NCBI GenBank assembly: GCA_030760725.1
Contig: JASWHV010000010.1
Coordinates: forward strand, 39,561,760 to 39,625,759
Origin: Neostapfia colusana
Taxonomy: Eukaryota > Streptophyta > Magnoliopsida > Poales > Poaceae
Length of the DNA stretch: 64,000 bases
Reading direction: 5' to 3'
Shown: one piece after another, positions 41,601-52,162 of the stretch
How positions within the stretch are numbered: the first letter of the stretch is position 1
How the letters are laid out: every line of letters starts with the position of its first letter
The notes under the pieces: model-generated
Database searches by the model: none
Seen by the model: only the letters and a program-made list of their open reading frames with translations
Told to the model about the DNA's origin: nothing
Program-made: the position numbers and the translations under genes

Positions 41601-41743
41601 ACCATATCCGAGTTCCGATATGGCGCGCCACTAAGGCGGTGGCGACCCGGCCCTTGCCCACTTAACACCATACCCGGGTTCCGATATGGCGCGTCGCTAA
41701 GAGGGTTACGCCCCAACGAATTTCTATTGGGTTTCATTTCCAT
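38621..41743 (-). CDS. RTE LINE protein: AP-like endonuclease plus reverse transcriptase (1,040 aa, intact)
   Basis: I start at the first ATG (41743); the frame is open slightly upstream without another ATG. Residues 12-77 are three 22-residue repeats (LSGAPYRNSDMVL type). An endonuclease/exonuclease/phosphatase domain runs from about residue 97 (FRVGSWNVGSLTG, VQETRW, GGDLNGHVG, IDFVLTRR); it nicks the target. The reverse transcriptase follows (NYRGIKL, QFGFMPGRSTMEAI, IDLEKAYDK, GLHQGSALSP, FADDVVL with Asp788-Asp789), then a C-terminal part with MLRWMCGHTRRDRIRN and LRWFGHIQRRP. RTE elements usually encode one such protein. No stop or frameshift is seen, so it may be or recently have been active. 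Target-primed reverse transcription is family knowledge. Confidence 0.95.
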   Translation of the reverse strand: MEMKPNRNSLGRNPLSDAPYRNPGMVLSGQGPGRHRLSGAPYRNSDMVLNEQGPDRHHLSGALHHRPDVVISEQGSLHLTRRVQSVRKLAEEHRFRVGSWNVGSLTGKLRELVDVAIRRRVNILCVQETRWAGQKAREVENTGFKLWYSGSAGTRNGVGVLIDKSLKDGVVDVRRRGDRIILIKIVIGDIVLNVISAYAPQVGLNMSAKRQFWEDLEDMVSSVPITEKLLIGGDLNGHVGATNLGFEGVHGGFGCGGRNQEGKDILDFAVAYDLLIANTLFRKRQSHLVTFSSAQHSSQIDFVLTRRKDRRECLDCKVIPGECVVTQHKLVVAEFRFHTCSLRDKGVKITRTKWWKLKGESQESFKNRVITEGPWAENGDADSMWMKMATCIRKVASEVFGVTKGKKLIDKDTWWWNEDVQKAIKEKKECYKSWHNDRNASNMLKYKEAKKNARRVVSKARGQTYDKLYERLGTKEGEKDIYKVAKIRERKMRDLNQVKCIKDETDRILVKDEEIKNRWRDYFNGLFNDGNESTMVELDDSFDDSNRRFVRRIQEFEVKEALKRMKGGKALGPDDVPIEVWRCLGDVAIVWLTKLFNHIFRSNKMPEEWRKSILVPIFKNKGDIQSCTNYRGIKLMSHTMKLWERVIEHRLRKVTNVTKNQFGFMPGRSTMEAIFLLRQLMERYREQKKDLHMVFIDLEKAYDKIPRSVMWWALEKHKVPTKYITLIKDMYNNVRTSVRVSDSETDAFPITVGLHQGSALSPYIFSLVMDEVSKDIQVDIPWCMLFADDVVLVDETRDGVDKKLELWRQTLESKGFRLSRTKTEYMRCNFSGVGREEGNVSLQGQIVPRRDSFRYLGSMLQRNGDIDEDVCHRIKVGWMKWRQASGILCDRKVPQKLKGKFYRTVIRPAMLYGAECWPTKRQHVQQMSVAEMRMLRWMCGHTRRDRIRNEAIRDKVGVAPIEEKLVQHRLRWFGHIQRRPPEAPVNSGILRGRENIRRGRGRPRLTWEEAVKRDLRDWNVSRDLAHDRTAWKVAIHVPES
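41513..41710 (-). repeat. Three 66-bp repeats in the LINE ORF N-terminus
   Basis: Three in-frame copies of a 22-codon unit, each with a form of CTTAGTGGCGCGCC and GATATGGTG on the coding strand. They lie before the endonuclease domain. Confidence 0.75.
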
Positions 41744-41846
41744 GAGAGTGGCTAAGTGTAGTTGTTGGCTCGCCAAGCCTATCACAACCCCCTCCTCCTT
41801 TACCCGGGCTTGGGACCGGCTATGTCATTACAGCATAGGCGGAGTT

Positions 41847-41869
41847 ACACATACACATATGATCAACAA
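41847..41869. repeat. Target-site duplication of the LINE (right)
   Basis: Second copy of 38387-38409. Confidence 0.9.
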
Positions 41870-43912
41870 ACTGAATTCAGAATATATATTACCACGAATA
41901 ACAGAGTTTATTACAATGTTTCATGAGCCATGGACTCATGCTCACAGAGGAAGTCTTTATTCTAATGCGGAAGCAATCTATCTAATGCGGAAGCAACTCT
42001 AAGCAGAAGTGGCTCCATCTATACTCCCTCCACAGGCAAGGTTGAGAACAGATTACGCGCCTAATACTCCACTTGGTCTCCGTAGAAATCTTCTTCTGCT
42101 GCTGATGATGAAATAACAATGCAAGTTTGAGTACAATGGTGTACTCAGCAAGTGCGGGAAAATATGATATGTAGCCCATAACAAGGTAGGTATAAAAAGG
42201 CTCATTGCAGAAAGCTAAGTTATTTATCAAAACCAAAATAAAACAGCAACTAAACCTTTAGGTGAATGTAATCCCAGCATGTATTAAATTACCAACATAC
42301 CTCCATCACTTTCCATGTTCCACCCGAACATTAACCAACTTCATTCTTGCTCACTAATACCTCCTCGTATTCTCTACCATCTCACGAATACCTTCTCGTA
42401 TTCGCTACCATCTTATCTCATAAACAACTTCGTCTCACACCAAGACCAATTCTCGTTGCCATGACTAAACAGTCATGCAACCATTTTATCACCCGGACTC
42501 AACAGTCCCAAAACCAAACCGTAACGAAACCATCCAAACCATGACCAATAACCATAACCAAGAACCATCCCAGCTAATCATGGCAGTTGGCCAGGCGCTC
42601 GTGACCGTAAGCTCGGCTATCATGATAGTTTTAAGAACCCTGCAGAGTTTGCACCTCTTTACCCACAAGTTTGTTATTTCGTCACCCGTCGGCGACTGCA
42701 GAACCTCCATTATACCAGTACACAACCGTCAGTGTATGGCCAAGAAATCACAAAATAGCCTTTACGAAGGGGCTACTAGATGTATGGACTCACTAAGGTT
42801 TCACCGGCAGGCTAGAATCTCCTATTCTCCCACCCACGGGCCCCCTCTTGTGCCATGCAGTTCCCAAGGCAGTTCTCACTCGACTCCCATTCCCGCACCT
42901 TCCACAGTCCATAACACTCTAGCAACTTACCTAATTAGTCAGCTATACCGCACCCATACTTGGCCTTGTGGTGGCACTGTTATCCTGGCATGTGCATGCA
43001 TGAACCGGTCCTTAGATCTACGGCAAGTAAACCACCATCTCATGCTACCTCATTCACAAACCCAGTCTTGCCTAGATCTCCCTCCGATCCATGTTCATTA
43101 ATAACATCAGTTTTCTCATTATCATTATGAGTGCAGTTAGCTAGACACATCTATCTTGCTTCACAATCCCATGGACTCAGCGAAGCATAAAGCAAAAACC
43201 ATACCCGACTCATAAACTTCCCTGGCGACAAGGGTGGTTTAACCAAAGCTAGTAAACTCCTATAAAAGGGATTCCCATCATGTTTGACTCAGCACACACA
43301 CCTTTTCGCAAAACAAAACAGTTTTTCCCAAAACATAGGATCAATATGGTCAAGGAGCACTTGCCTTGTTCTTGCGGTTCCGGTTGCTCTTAAATCTCAA
43401 AACCTTGTTGTTGCCGCTCTTCGTATTCAGCTCCCTGAGCTTGTCCTTCTATACAGGATCACACACATACAAGATTCATAACAGTCAATACCATGCACAA
43501 ACTTTAAACTAGATGCGATGATGCATATGCATGCTCTCCTATGATCAGTTTTATTAGATCGTGTCCTTTTATGGCTTTATGATAAACAGGGGTGTTTGGA
43601 TCAGATGTGGACGTGGCGATGACCTTGTCTTTAGATCAACCCGATAAAGTGATCTGTCCACGAGAAAGCTTCTGCTCAAAAGGAATCGAAGAACAGATGC
43701 AAAGAAACACAATGATGTTGTAAGGTGGTATTGGAGACCTACCTTTCGTTCTTCTCGGTCTCGGGTCCTTCTCAGATCGTTGGGCTCTCTTCCGGCGATC
43801 TTCCTTGCTGAACTCCTTCGATGGTTTACTTGGCGGGTTGGTGCTAGGGCTCTAAGTCGTCGGCTTAGGTGTTGGAAAAGAAGTTTGTGGTTTTGGCCAG
43901 AGGTTCTGGGTT

Positions 43913-43922
43913 CTATTTATAA
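43913..43922 (-). promoter_or_regulatory. TATA box, element F 5' LTR
   Basis: TTATAAATAG on the minus strand. It would drive element F, but the LINE interrupts the transcribed leader downstream. Confidence 0.6.
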
Positions 43923-44111
43923 TCGGGAAGAGAAGAGTTCTAATCTGATTGTATTCCGAATAAGGGTCCTATTCAGGTGGTCGTTGGATCCTAACATCTT
44001 ATCTTTAGTTGATTTGGTGCGGTAACATTGTGGAATTCAGGTAGGTTTCTTTTATGTACCGGTATTCTTACGCGTACAGATTCCAAAACCGCTTCAGAAC
44101 CCGTTACCTTC

Positions 44112-44640
44112 GCGGTGATGAGCTCCAGAAGCTCCACGTGTCCACCGGGCCTGGTCTCTCCCTTTCCGCAGAGATGAGCTCCGGTTGTGCCACGTGTCAA
44201 ACAAGCGAGACCTTCCTTCTCCTTCGGAGGTGAACTCCGCATGCGCCATGTATCCTGACGGTCGGGACCTCCTCTCTACTCGGAGGTGGCTCCGCGCACG
44301 CCACGTGTCAGTGCCGGACCTCCCGGAGATAAGGTCCGGTGGCGACATGTGTTCAATGGAACCAGACCTCTCAGAGGTGAGCTCCGAGATTGACACGTAT
44401 CCCCCGCGACCGGTCCTCTGATTTATATGGTGACTAGCTCCGAAGGTGACATGTGTCCTGCGGAAATGCCTTTGCTTCTTCCGCAGAGGCTAGCTCCGAG
44501 GGCAACAAGTGTCCCACAGGGTCGGACCTCTCCCACTTTGCCGAGATGAGCCCCGAGCCTGCCACGTAGCCATTTTAGCGGCGGACCTCTCCCCACTTCG
44601 CAGGGATGAGCTCCGAACACGCCACGTGGTCAGCAGGCCA
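44112..44640 (-). repeat. U3 tandem array with CACGTG-like cores, element F 5' LTR
   Basis: Counterpart of 32740-33275 with four exact CACGTG hexamers. Differences between the two arrays fall both in and outside the cores. Confidence 0.65.
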
Positions 44641-44786
44641 CGGAAGTTGTCTTCGGCGCTCTCTGTGAACAGGATTCGGCTCTTATGGGCTACCTTTTGA
44701 TATTTTTCTCTGTTCCTACTTCCTTTAAAATGTTTTCTCTTTATTAAACATGAATATATGCAGAAACCAGAAATGAGGGTGTCACA

Positions 44787-44791
44787 TGGCG
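44787..44791. repeat. Target-site duplication of element F (right)
   Basis: TGGCG, matching 30420-30424. Confidence 0.9.
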
Positions 44792-46004
44792 CTCAGATGA
44801 GCTCCAGCTACTTTGAGTGTGTTACGAGCGAGGAGAAACAGAACCCGATTGGCTCGGCTGTGGTCGAGTGGATCGCACTGAGCGTGAAGGAAACAGTGAA
44901 GCTGGTCGCCAGCGCAAGGAGAAAAGGGGGTGGTGGCCGCTGCGTCGAGCCTCGGTGGCGCCCTGCGACTGCTTGATCCGAGCTCGCGTCTGAACATGGC
45001 CACACCTGTTGCTTCAGTGGGAACAGAGAAACAACAGCTCAATTACTTCAGTTGCAAGTCTCCCTTCCAATGACATGGGGGTCCCACCTTTGGACCCCCC
45101 TCCTTATCCCTCTTGGTTTCTTCCAAATTCTTCCCAAATTTGGCAGGTTGTCCGAATCACTTAGTAAAGTTGACCTCGCGTGCGGATGAGGTTTCGTCGA
45201 GGGACACGTGACAATGAACAAGCGGCTAGGGTGAGGGGGTTTGTGTGGTGACGAGCTCCCGGCGTGAGCCGATAAGGGCAAGAAAAACAAGCCGAGGTTT
45301 GCTCGTGAGGTGGCGGTGATACTTCCCTCGGTGGTGCACACTGGTTGACTCGGTGTCCGAGAACCGACTTATTTTCTCCCGTGGAAAACAGGGAATGGAG
45401 ACTTAGGGGGCAAGTCTAGTTGGATCTATGACCTGTGGGCCCCACTGTCCCCCTTATTCCCTCAAATTTTCTCCAAGGTGGCAAATTACCGAATTCAGTT
45501 GTGGGGGCTACAATCTGAACTCAATTTGTATACTAGAGCAAGTTTCATCCCCATTTGAATTTGTAGTTGAATTCCTATGCCATTTAAAGTCCATTTGAGA
45601 AATGGGTAGCAAAAAAATCTCCAAACTTCATGAGACTTTGCCTCCCCGCCGATTTGGACCCAAGGCATTCAAATATGAAACTTGATTTCTGGTTTGGCTG
45701 CTGCAAATGAGGTTTTGAGCACAACCGTTTGCATTCCTATTGGTTGCCCTAATTTGAAATTTGAGTTGAACAATTTAAGTTCAAACTCTGAATTTCATCC
45801 CCCCTTGTACATGAGAGCTTACACATGGGTTTTAACTTAACTTTGTCACCCAAACAGTCACTTGATCCTAGGCTAGAGTGGTGGGACACTCATGTGTGTC
45901 ATCACATGTGGAAAAATTTAAACAAGTCCCAATTCTTATGAACCCGAAATCCAATGATGTTGAAACATCCGTTTCTCTGCATTCACGTTTTTCGGACTTT
46001 TACA
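44792..46004 (-). repeat. Solo LTR E, 5' portion (minus strand)
   Basis: Minus strand LTR start TGTAAAAGTCC at 46004, then the U3-like AT-rich part (a word matching LTR A's GTGGGGAGGCAAAGT lies near 45650) and the start of the GC-rich block, up to F's insertion. With 26683-30424 the LTR totals about 4,955 bp, longer than A or B. No gene. Confidence 0.82.
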
Positions 46005-46009
46005 GCAGC
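46005..46009. repeat. Target-site duplication of solo LTR E (right)
   Basis: GCAGC, matching 26678-26682. Confidence 0.85.
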
Positions 46010-46660
46010 CCTGGCAGGTGCGCACGATTCGCTCATCATCAGAGACGGCGATCGGCCGATAAAACCCCTGGCGGTACGCCTTCCTGACCAGGGACCTCAG
46101 GGCCCCGTGATGCCCGCAGACACCTTCGTGGCTGTCGAGGAGTAGCTCCCTTCCTCGTTCGCTCGGGATGCAACGTTGGAGTATTTCGGTGACACTCCGT
46201 CGGAAAAGCTTGCCCTCTATGAGGATGAATGTATTGGTATGGCATGCGATTCACCGAGCCTCGACCTCTTCGGCAAGGAGTCTTTCGGTTAACAGGCACT
46301 CGACGTATATATGGGGCCCGCTATCCTGGTTCGAAGACGTTTGCCTGGAGGTCAGGATCGGTCTGGTGATCTGGTCGTGCTTCTTCAATGCGGATGGAAG
46401 GTTGGATGAGGTCAATGACGAACACACCTGGGGGCGGCGCCCCACGGCTGGAAGCAAGCTTGCCAGCGTGTCGGCTATGCTATTGTCCCGTCTTGGGACG
46501 TGGCTGTGCTCGAGTCCTTTGAACCTATCCTCCAGATTTCATTACTCCCAACAGTAGGCATCCATGCATGCATCATGATAGCTCGACTCCTTCATCATCT
46601 AGTTGACCACAAGCTCGGAGTAGTCACGTATGTAGGTGCTTTGCACGCTGAGCTCGGCAG
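46005..46660 (-). pseudogene. Element D RNase H end and integrase zinc domain (broken)
   Basis: Read leftwards from 46660: AELSVQSTYIRDYSELVVN, LEDRFKGLEHSHVPRRDNSIADTLA (RNase H end), ECLLTERLLAEEVEAR, a basic stretch, then GHHGALRSLVRKAYRQGFY, and VRTCQGC, the HHCC zinc site of a Tat integrase. Several stops and frame changes are present. It joins the integrase core at 26682 across solo LTR E. The reverse transcriptase that should precede the RNase H is missing between here and 61127. Confidence 0.8.
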
Positions 46661-49220
46661 TGGAAGGGCATCAGTTTTTGACACATGTTTGAAGTGTTCA
46701 TCACCACACACACCTCATTTGAAGCAAGTTGATAAACACATTTGAAGAGCAAGTAACCACCATCAACATGCTCATTAGAGAACAAACTCACATATTGCAA
46801 AAGTGGTATTGCCCACATGTGATATACAGGGGCTGGGCATATGAAAACTCCTACACAGTGCTAGGAATGTCCATGCCAAGTTTCACCCAAATTCAAAACC
46901 TTTTTGAGGTACTTTAGGGTATAGCTAGAAAGAGGGCACTTTGAACCCACATTCAAATTCAAACTGTTTTTATCCCATGAATTCAAAAGTGGGAGACATA
47001 TTCTTGCTCAGCACATTTTTGTGAGCTCACCAACCAATTTTCACTCCATTTGGAGTTGAGCTTGACATGAGCTAAGTGTAGCAAATTCAAACTTTATTTG
47101 AATTTCAAACTGAACATGTGCTGAAATTCATTCGAACCAAACCCAATTTGAATTCTAACAAATTCAAATGGCTCAAGGATACATAATTCAAATCACCATG
47201 GGCTTTGTGGGGACTACTGTTTACCACAGTGAATTTGAGTTAAGATCAGAGGTTAAAAATTGAAAGTGGGACCCACATGTCAGCCACTGAGGGAATTCAA
47301 CCGAGTGGAGTTTCAGTACTCGGGTCCCCGAGCTTCTCCCGAGAGCGCCAGAGGGGAGGCCGCCGCGCCACCACCTGCTTGCCGCCCACGGCCGCTGAAC
47401 CGACTTCTGGGGCCCTTATCTAGGCGTCCGAGCAGTCGCCGGTGCTCTCCATCCCTACCCCAACGCGCTCTCGCCCAACAGACTGAAATTCCTCACCGCC
47501 CGAGTGAACTTCCGGTTCCTCATCGCCCGGCCGATCCAGTGATCCTCCCGGCGATCTGAGACCAGCGCCGGGTGCGCCAAGCCATCTTCAACACCCTCGC
47601 ATCGGTTCCAGACCCTGCGCAGTCTTCCCCGAGCTCCACCGCGGCGATCCTTCCTCTGCCGGTTCAGCTCGAGCCGCCGCTGCGGGAACCCTCCTTCCGG
47701 CCACCACAGCCCACCGATCACCGAGCTGTGAACAGCAAAGATGTTCGCCTTCAGTCCCTCTTTCATTCCCGCAAGCTCCGGCGGCGTGACAAACACTGCT
47801 CAGACCGGAATTTCGTGTTTTCGTGACGGTGTGCAAAAGTGGAGTCGGTACCGATCAGAGAAATTCATAAGCCACACTGTATCACTCATCCTCTCATGGA
47901 TAGGATCACTTCTAGTTGCCCGTACGAGTCCATAGGAGCAGGAACCACGAAGAACCATGGAGGGAAACCGTTGTTCTTTGAGTTTTAGTAGAAATCCCGA
48001 TTTCCGGCCTAGGTCGCATGGTGACAGCCCAACACAGCACTTCCTGAGCTCTGTGGGGCTCATGTCGACCTTTCCTATGGTCCACTGATGCTCAACGACC
48101 CTTAGCTTGATCGGGTGAGGTGCTAGGGAGGACGGGCAACACGGCCGAAGTTCTCCCGAGGATGCTGCTCGTCGCTGACCATATACCGGCCATTTTCATG
48201 ACGAGCTGAGCCCAGAATCGTGTTCCCCAAGTGAAAATAGGCAGGGGCTGCCAGTATCACGAAGCTTGGAGGTCCACAGAGGCTGCCGGCAAGCGCTCCG
48301 GCGAGGTACCCCGGCGGCAGAGCACGGGTAGCGGGAGGTAGACGAAGGGGGCAGACCCCAGCTGTCAGCGGCAGATATTTTAAATCGGGATCGGGCTGCA
48401 GCTCGGATCCGGTGTGCTGGCACGTAAAAACACCATAGACCCCGGTGTGCCTACGCCTCAGCGCGCAACACGTGTCCCCGTGGCCCACCGGCAGATTTAA
48501 ACTTTTCCCCGATTTTCAGATTTCTTTCAAACTTCAAATCCTCATAACTTTGGCTAGAAAGCTTGAAATCGAGTGAACAAAATTTTGTTGGATTCAGATC
48601 TCTGAGTACTTTCCAGCAAATCAAGTTTCACTTCATGAAAATCCTTATATCTCCATAATTAATTCCTCAAAATTTAAACTATTGTGGAATTTTAACTGGA
48701 GAATCCCTTGGAGGAAAATTCTGAAATTTTGCTGGGATGTTCAGCAAAATAACCCTGAACTACCATAAAAATTTCAGGTCCATTTGAGCTCATTTGATCC
48801 ACCTAATTGTGTGATTAGTGAAACTGTTCCAAAGAAAATAGAAAATGTTCAGAAACATTTTCAGAATTTTCCCTGAAATTGGTTAGCTCATATCTTTAGC
48901 TAGGAACCTTCAAATTAAGTGAGACCAATCCCATTAGAACCCTCTGAAAATTTAGTTTTCAAAAAGTCATGGCTTGTTCCATGAAAATCCCTAGAGCACC
49001 CTAAGAGTTCCAATTAAGGTCAAGGACATAATTAATTGTGGAGGGCTCAAATGAGCTTTGCTGCAACTAGAACTTGACCAAGTCTTTGTTTAGGTTGTAA
49101 CCAAGCTACAGTAAAAGATTCACAGTCTTTGGGTCTGTCTAGTAAGACTTAGAAGGTTCACGAGTTTAAAACTCAATTCAAATACATTTAATTAATACAT
49201 GTACTTCTTATATCATGTAG

Positions 49221-49311
49221 TCGCTAAGGTCGAGGAGGAACCCGAAGTTCTAGACTTCGTTACTCCGGAGGAGCAGCTAGCTCACGACCAAGAGCAGCAA
49301 GGCAAGCTCCG
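49221..49311 (+). other. Conserved exon-like segment 1 in LTR I
   Basis: 91 bases, same frame as B. The differences I see from B are five, three of them silent (GTC/GTT, GAA/GAG, GCC/GCT) and two replacing (Y/H, P/L). Confidence 0.5.
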
Positions 49312-49493
49312 GTTTATATAACCTTTTTACAAGTTTTTATTGTTTTGAGCACATACTTGAATACCATTATTCCTTGCATTAGAGTCCTGTTTGGAAACCT
49401 AACTGCATAGCCAAGAAAACCATGGGTTGGGTTTAGGATTGCAAACCCCGTTAGCTACTGCAAGGCTAAGATAGTGTAGGATTTGATACAAGT

Positions 49494-49513
49494 CGAGTAG
49501 GTGGAACTACTCG
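49494..49513 (+). other. Conserved CGAGTAG stem-loop, copy I
   Basis: Perfect 7-bp stem, loop GTGGAA. Confidence 0.55.
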
Positions 49514-50153
49514 CGAGCATAGGCTAGAGGCACTCGACTCAGGTAGAAATAGCACATGAAACACATGGCAAGAAAGATTAGAACGAGCGGAGAGTAAGGG
49601 CAGCAGGACTTTGGGGCTTGTGTGCTATAGCTCCGCTTGTGTCGATTAAGGACCGAGCCGTGTGGGGGCCTGTTGAACAAGCTAGAACAGTACCGAAGAC
49701 CTACCGGCTATATGGGAACCAGGAATCAGATGTAACTCGGGTAGCTGGGTATTGAGGCATTGCCCGTCGTTCAGAGGGTAGGTTGAGAGCTTGAGGTGTA
49801 AATTGGCTGGCGGCACTGAGATGCGCATGCAGAGACCTCTTGCTCGGGACGATGGGAACGGTTCAATATTTGGCTGACGGGCGAAAGGTGGTTGTGTACG
49901 GCGTCCGTGATGGTTGCTGTAGGCAACATCGAGTACGGGCGTACGTAACGGGTTATTAGGGTAACCCTGCAGGTGTAAATCGATTATAATCGCCACCCTC
50001 GCAGTCAGTGAGTGCCACTTGTTTACTGTACCGTGACGTAGAAAGAACAGGCTAGTTACATGTTAAAATGTTGCTGATTGAAAGATGGACTTTGATTGTT
50101 AATGATTTGTTGTAGTTTAGAGCTAACTAAAGTTCTTTTCAACTTTGGGCAAA

Positions 50154-50202
50154 GTACATGAGAGAAATGTGTTTCTTGTTTGATTGCGACTCTCTCATGT
50201 GC
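50154..50202 (+). other. Invariant-loop stem-loop, copy I
   Basis: GTACATGAGAGA pairs with TCTCTCATGTGC, as in B, with the loop GTTTCTTGTTTGATTG. Confidence 0.7.
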
Positions 50203-50596
50203 CTTAGCGTAAGGTTCTCCACAACCTGCTGCTAAAACTTGAAAGTAAGGTTCCAATAATTAGGCGAGTCCTTTGCAAATTGATTTATCTCATGTACCCA
50301 TCACCCTCATGTAGAAGTTCCATGTTTAGGAGAGACGGGTCATTCTTGCTGAGCCTTCATGCTCACTGCTTGTGTTTGAAGCTTTTGCATGGTTCTATGA
50401 GGAAGGGACTCCCGAGGAGGAGACGGTAGTGTGCGTGCGTGCTAGCAAGGACACGCTCACGGGCTGAACGTGAACTTGATGCATAGTCTACGCCCGTGAG
50501 TGTAGACTGGACCTATTTTGGATGTAAAAATGTTCATAAACCACTTTATGTAATAAAAGTTTTGCTTCCGCTTTGTACCTTTGATGTGTGTTATTC

Positions 50597-50617
50597 GGTG
50601 CTGTGCAACGCAGCACC
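50597..50617 (+). other. Terminal LTR stem-loop, copy I
   Basis: GGTGCTG and CAGCACC, perfect 7-bp stem (a C where B has T, turning a G-U into a G-C pair). Confidence 0.65.
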
Positions 50618-50660
50618 CCTCAGCGTGATCCTGGCTCGACAAGACCGTGGGGTCGTGTCA

Positions 50661-52162
50661 GCGTTGGTATCAGAGCTCGCTTGAGGTTTAACGCACTAAA
50701 AAGGTCATCTTTTTCAAAAATCCATTGAGGAACGAGTTAGTAGCCCATATAAGGATGTTATTAGTGTATAGAAAGTGGCATACTAACCTATTTGCTTATG
50801 TAAGAAAATCGTGCATCTCGTGACGTTTATGTCTTGGGGGGTGCACGTAAGCACTGTCCACCAGTGCGCACAAGCTGAAGGGTGGAGCCCCACGGGTGGC
50901 AGGTAACCCGACCCGCTTAAATATCCTCTACGACTCTTCATGTCGTTTGCGGTATTCAAGCAACGTCTATCCCTAGCGTGTGTGGTGCAATTTGGGAGAC
51001 CCCGTCACGTGGTCTGAAACGTGAACACGTAACTCAAGGCGTGTTTGGCTTGAGAACATCCGGGCGAGTGATGACGGCCGGGCGTACGAACTGTATGGAT
51101 ACCGGGCTCGGTGTGCAGCCGAGTCTGACGATGGCGTGAATTATCTGCAGGTAGTCTAACCACAAAATGGTAGATGTGTAGTATCCGGGTGCGAGTGACG
51201 TTTAGTGCCACTGAACTAACGAAGCCGGCTAAGTCCGGTATAGGTTTTTCTTTGTGAGGGCGTAGTACCGACATGCTCTAGTGACGCTCGACGTCACACC
51301 CCACTAAATGAACAACTTCATTGTAAAACTTGAAGGTTTTTAATCCAAAGAAGTAAAACTTGATGTAACTCCTTCCCTTAATCAGGATATTCAAAGTTTA
51401 CAAGTTTTCAACTTATAGGTTGTTAAGGACAGAGCACTCTGTTTTCAGCTGAATAAAGGCTGAAGTTAATCAGAGGTTAGAGATTGAGTTCTTTCGAGAT
51501 TGGGGTCATATGATACATTTATGGAAAGCCTTGGAACAGTTTTACAACCTTTCTGTGGAAGTCCAGAGGTGTTGCATGCCTTAACCAATCGAAAAATGCA
51601 GTAGAGTTGAAACTGTCCAGAAAACAGGGCAGAGCAAAGACTCTCTGTAAACTCTCTGTAAATTGAGTATAACTTCCTGCATAAAAATCCAAAAAAATGA
51701 AAATGAGGTAGTTCTGGAAAGCTTATGAGATGTGTTACAACTTTGTAACAGAAAGTGTTGTCAGATTGGGAGCATAATTAACTGGAATTCTTGGATCAAA
51801 TCAGTATCTAAAGCAGGGAGGTACTGTCCAATTTTCTCCAGAAATTCTGTTAATTTTGACATCTCATAACTTTTGAACAAGGACAGATCTTAGGCAAAGC
51901 AAATACTTTCTGGAGAGCTATTGAAGACAACTTTAACTTTGATATTGAGATCCAGAATTGGTTTTGCTTTTAACATGGCCTAAATCAGGTAGAAATGAAA
52001 ACTGGTCAGGGCTGTCATGTTGGACAGCAGATCAGCAGTCAAATTTGTTTAAATTTGAACTATGTTTCAAAGTTTTATGGGTTCAATAACATGTTTTGTG
52101 TTATAACTCAATGGTTTACTGTTTAAATAAATATTTTACATTTATCAAATATATTTTTACAG
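50661..52162 (+). other. Element I leader with primer-binding site
   Basis: TGGTATCAGAGC at 50665-50676. Donor-like GGCAG/GTAACC and CTGCAG/GTAGTC sites, a T-rich second half and TTTTTACAG before the ATG at 52163 are all kept from B. No conserved ORF inside. Confidence 0.6.

Larger units (their letters stand above)
38410..41846 (-). mobile_element. Full-length RTE-type LINE inserted in element F's 5' LTR
   Basis: About 3.4 kb, minus strand. The 5' end (from 41846) includes CCGGTCCCAAGCCCGGGTAA and GGAGGAGGGGG words; one long endonuclease/reverse-transcriptase ORF follows; the 3' end reads GGGATAAAGGCTTGG and then TTG repeats instead of poly(A), as plant RTE elements do (family knowledge). 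It has a ~23-bp TSD, and the other LTR of F has the empty site. It appears complete at both ends. Confidence 0.93.
30425..44786 (-). mobile_element. Element F: full-length but decayed Ty3/gypsy chromovirus
   Basis: Minus-strand element with two ~3.0-kb LTRs (TGTGACACCC...GGGCGTCACA), a variant tRNA-Met primer site, a gag-pol pseudogene with a chromodomain, a polypurine tract and TSD TGGCG. It is inserted in solo LTR E. Its 5' LTR (right side) carries an RTE-type LINE. Spot comparison of its LTRs shows a few percent difference, so it is much older than B. The Gag core (RPPTFAQASDPMEADDWL) is of the same broad type as B, but the LTRs are unrelated. Confidence 0.93.
41847..44786 (-). repeat. Element F 5' LTR, main part
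   Basis: Minus-strand LTR starting TGTGACACCC at 44786, matching 30502-33413. It contains the U3 array (44112-44640, four exact CACGTG) and the TATA box at 43913-43922. It also has about 32 bases near 42993-43024 that the left LTR lacks. The LINE target duplicate is 41847-41869. No gene. Confidence 0.92.
46661..50660 (+). repeat. Element I 5' LTR
   Basis: 4,000 bp from TGGAAGGGC (a changed TGTAAGGGC) to CGTGTCA. It has the same layout as LTR B: GC-rich block about 47300-48500, exon-like segment 1 (49221-49311) and stem-loops at 49494-49513, 50154-50202 and 50597-50617. Exon-like segment 2 (near 50390) has lost its acceptor (CAG to CAT) and most of its 3' half. No gene. Confidence 0.9.
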
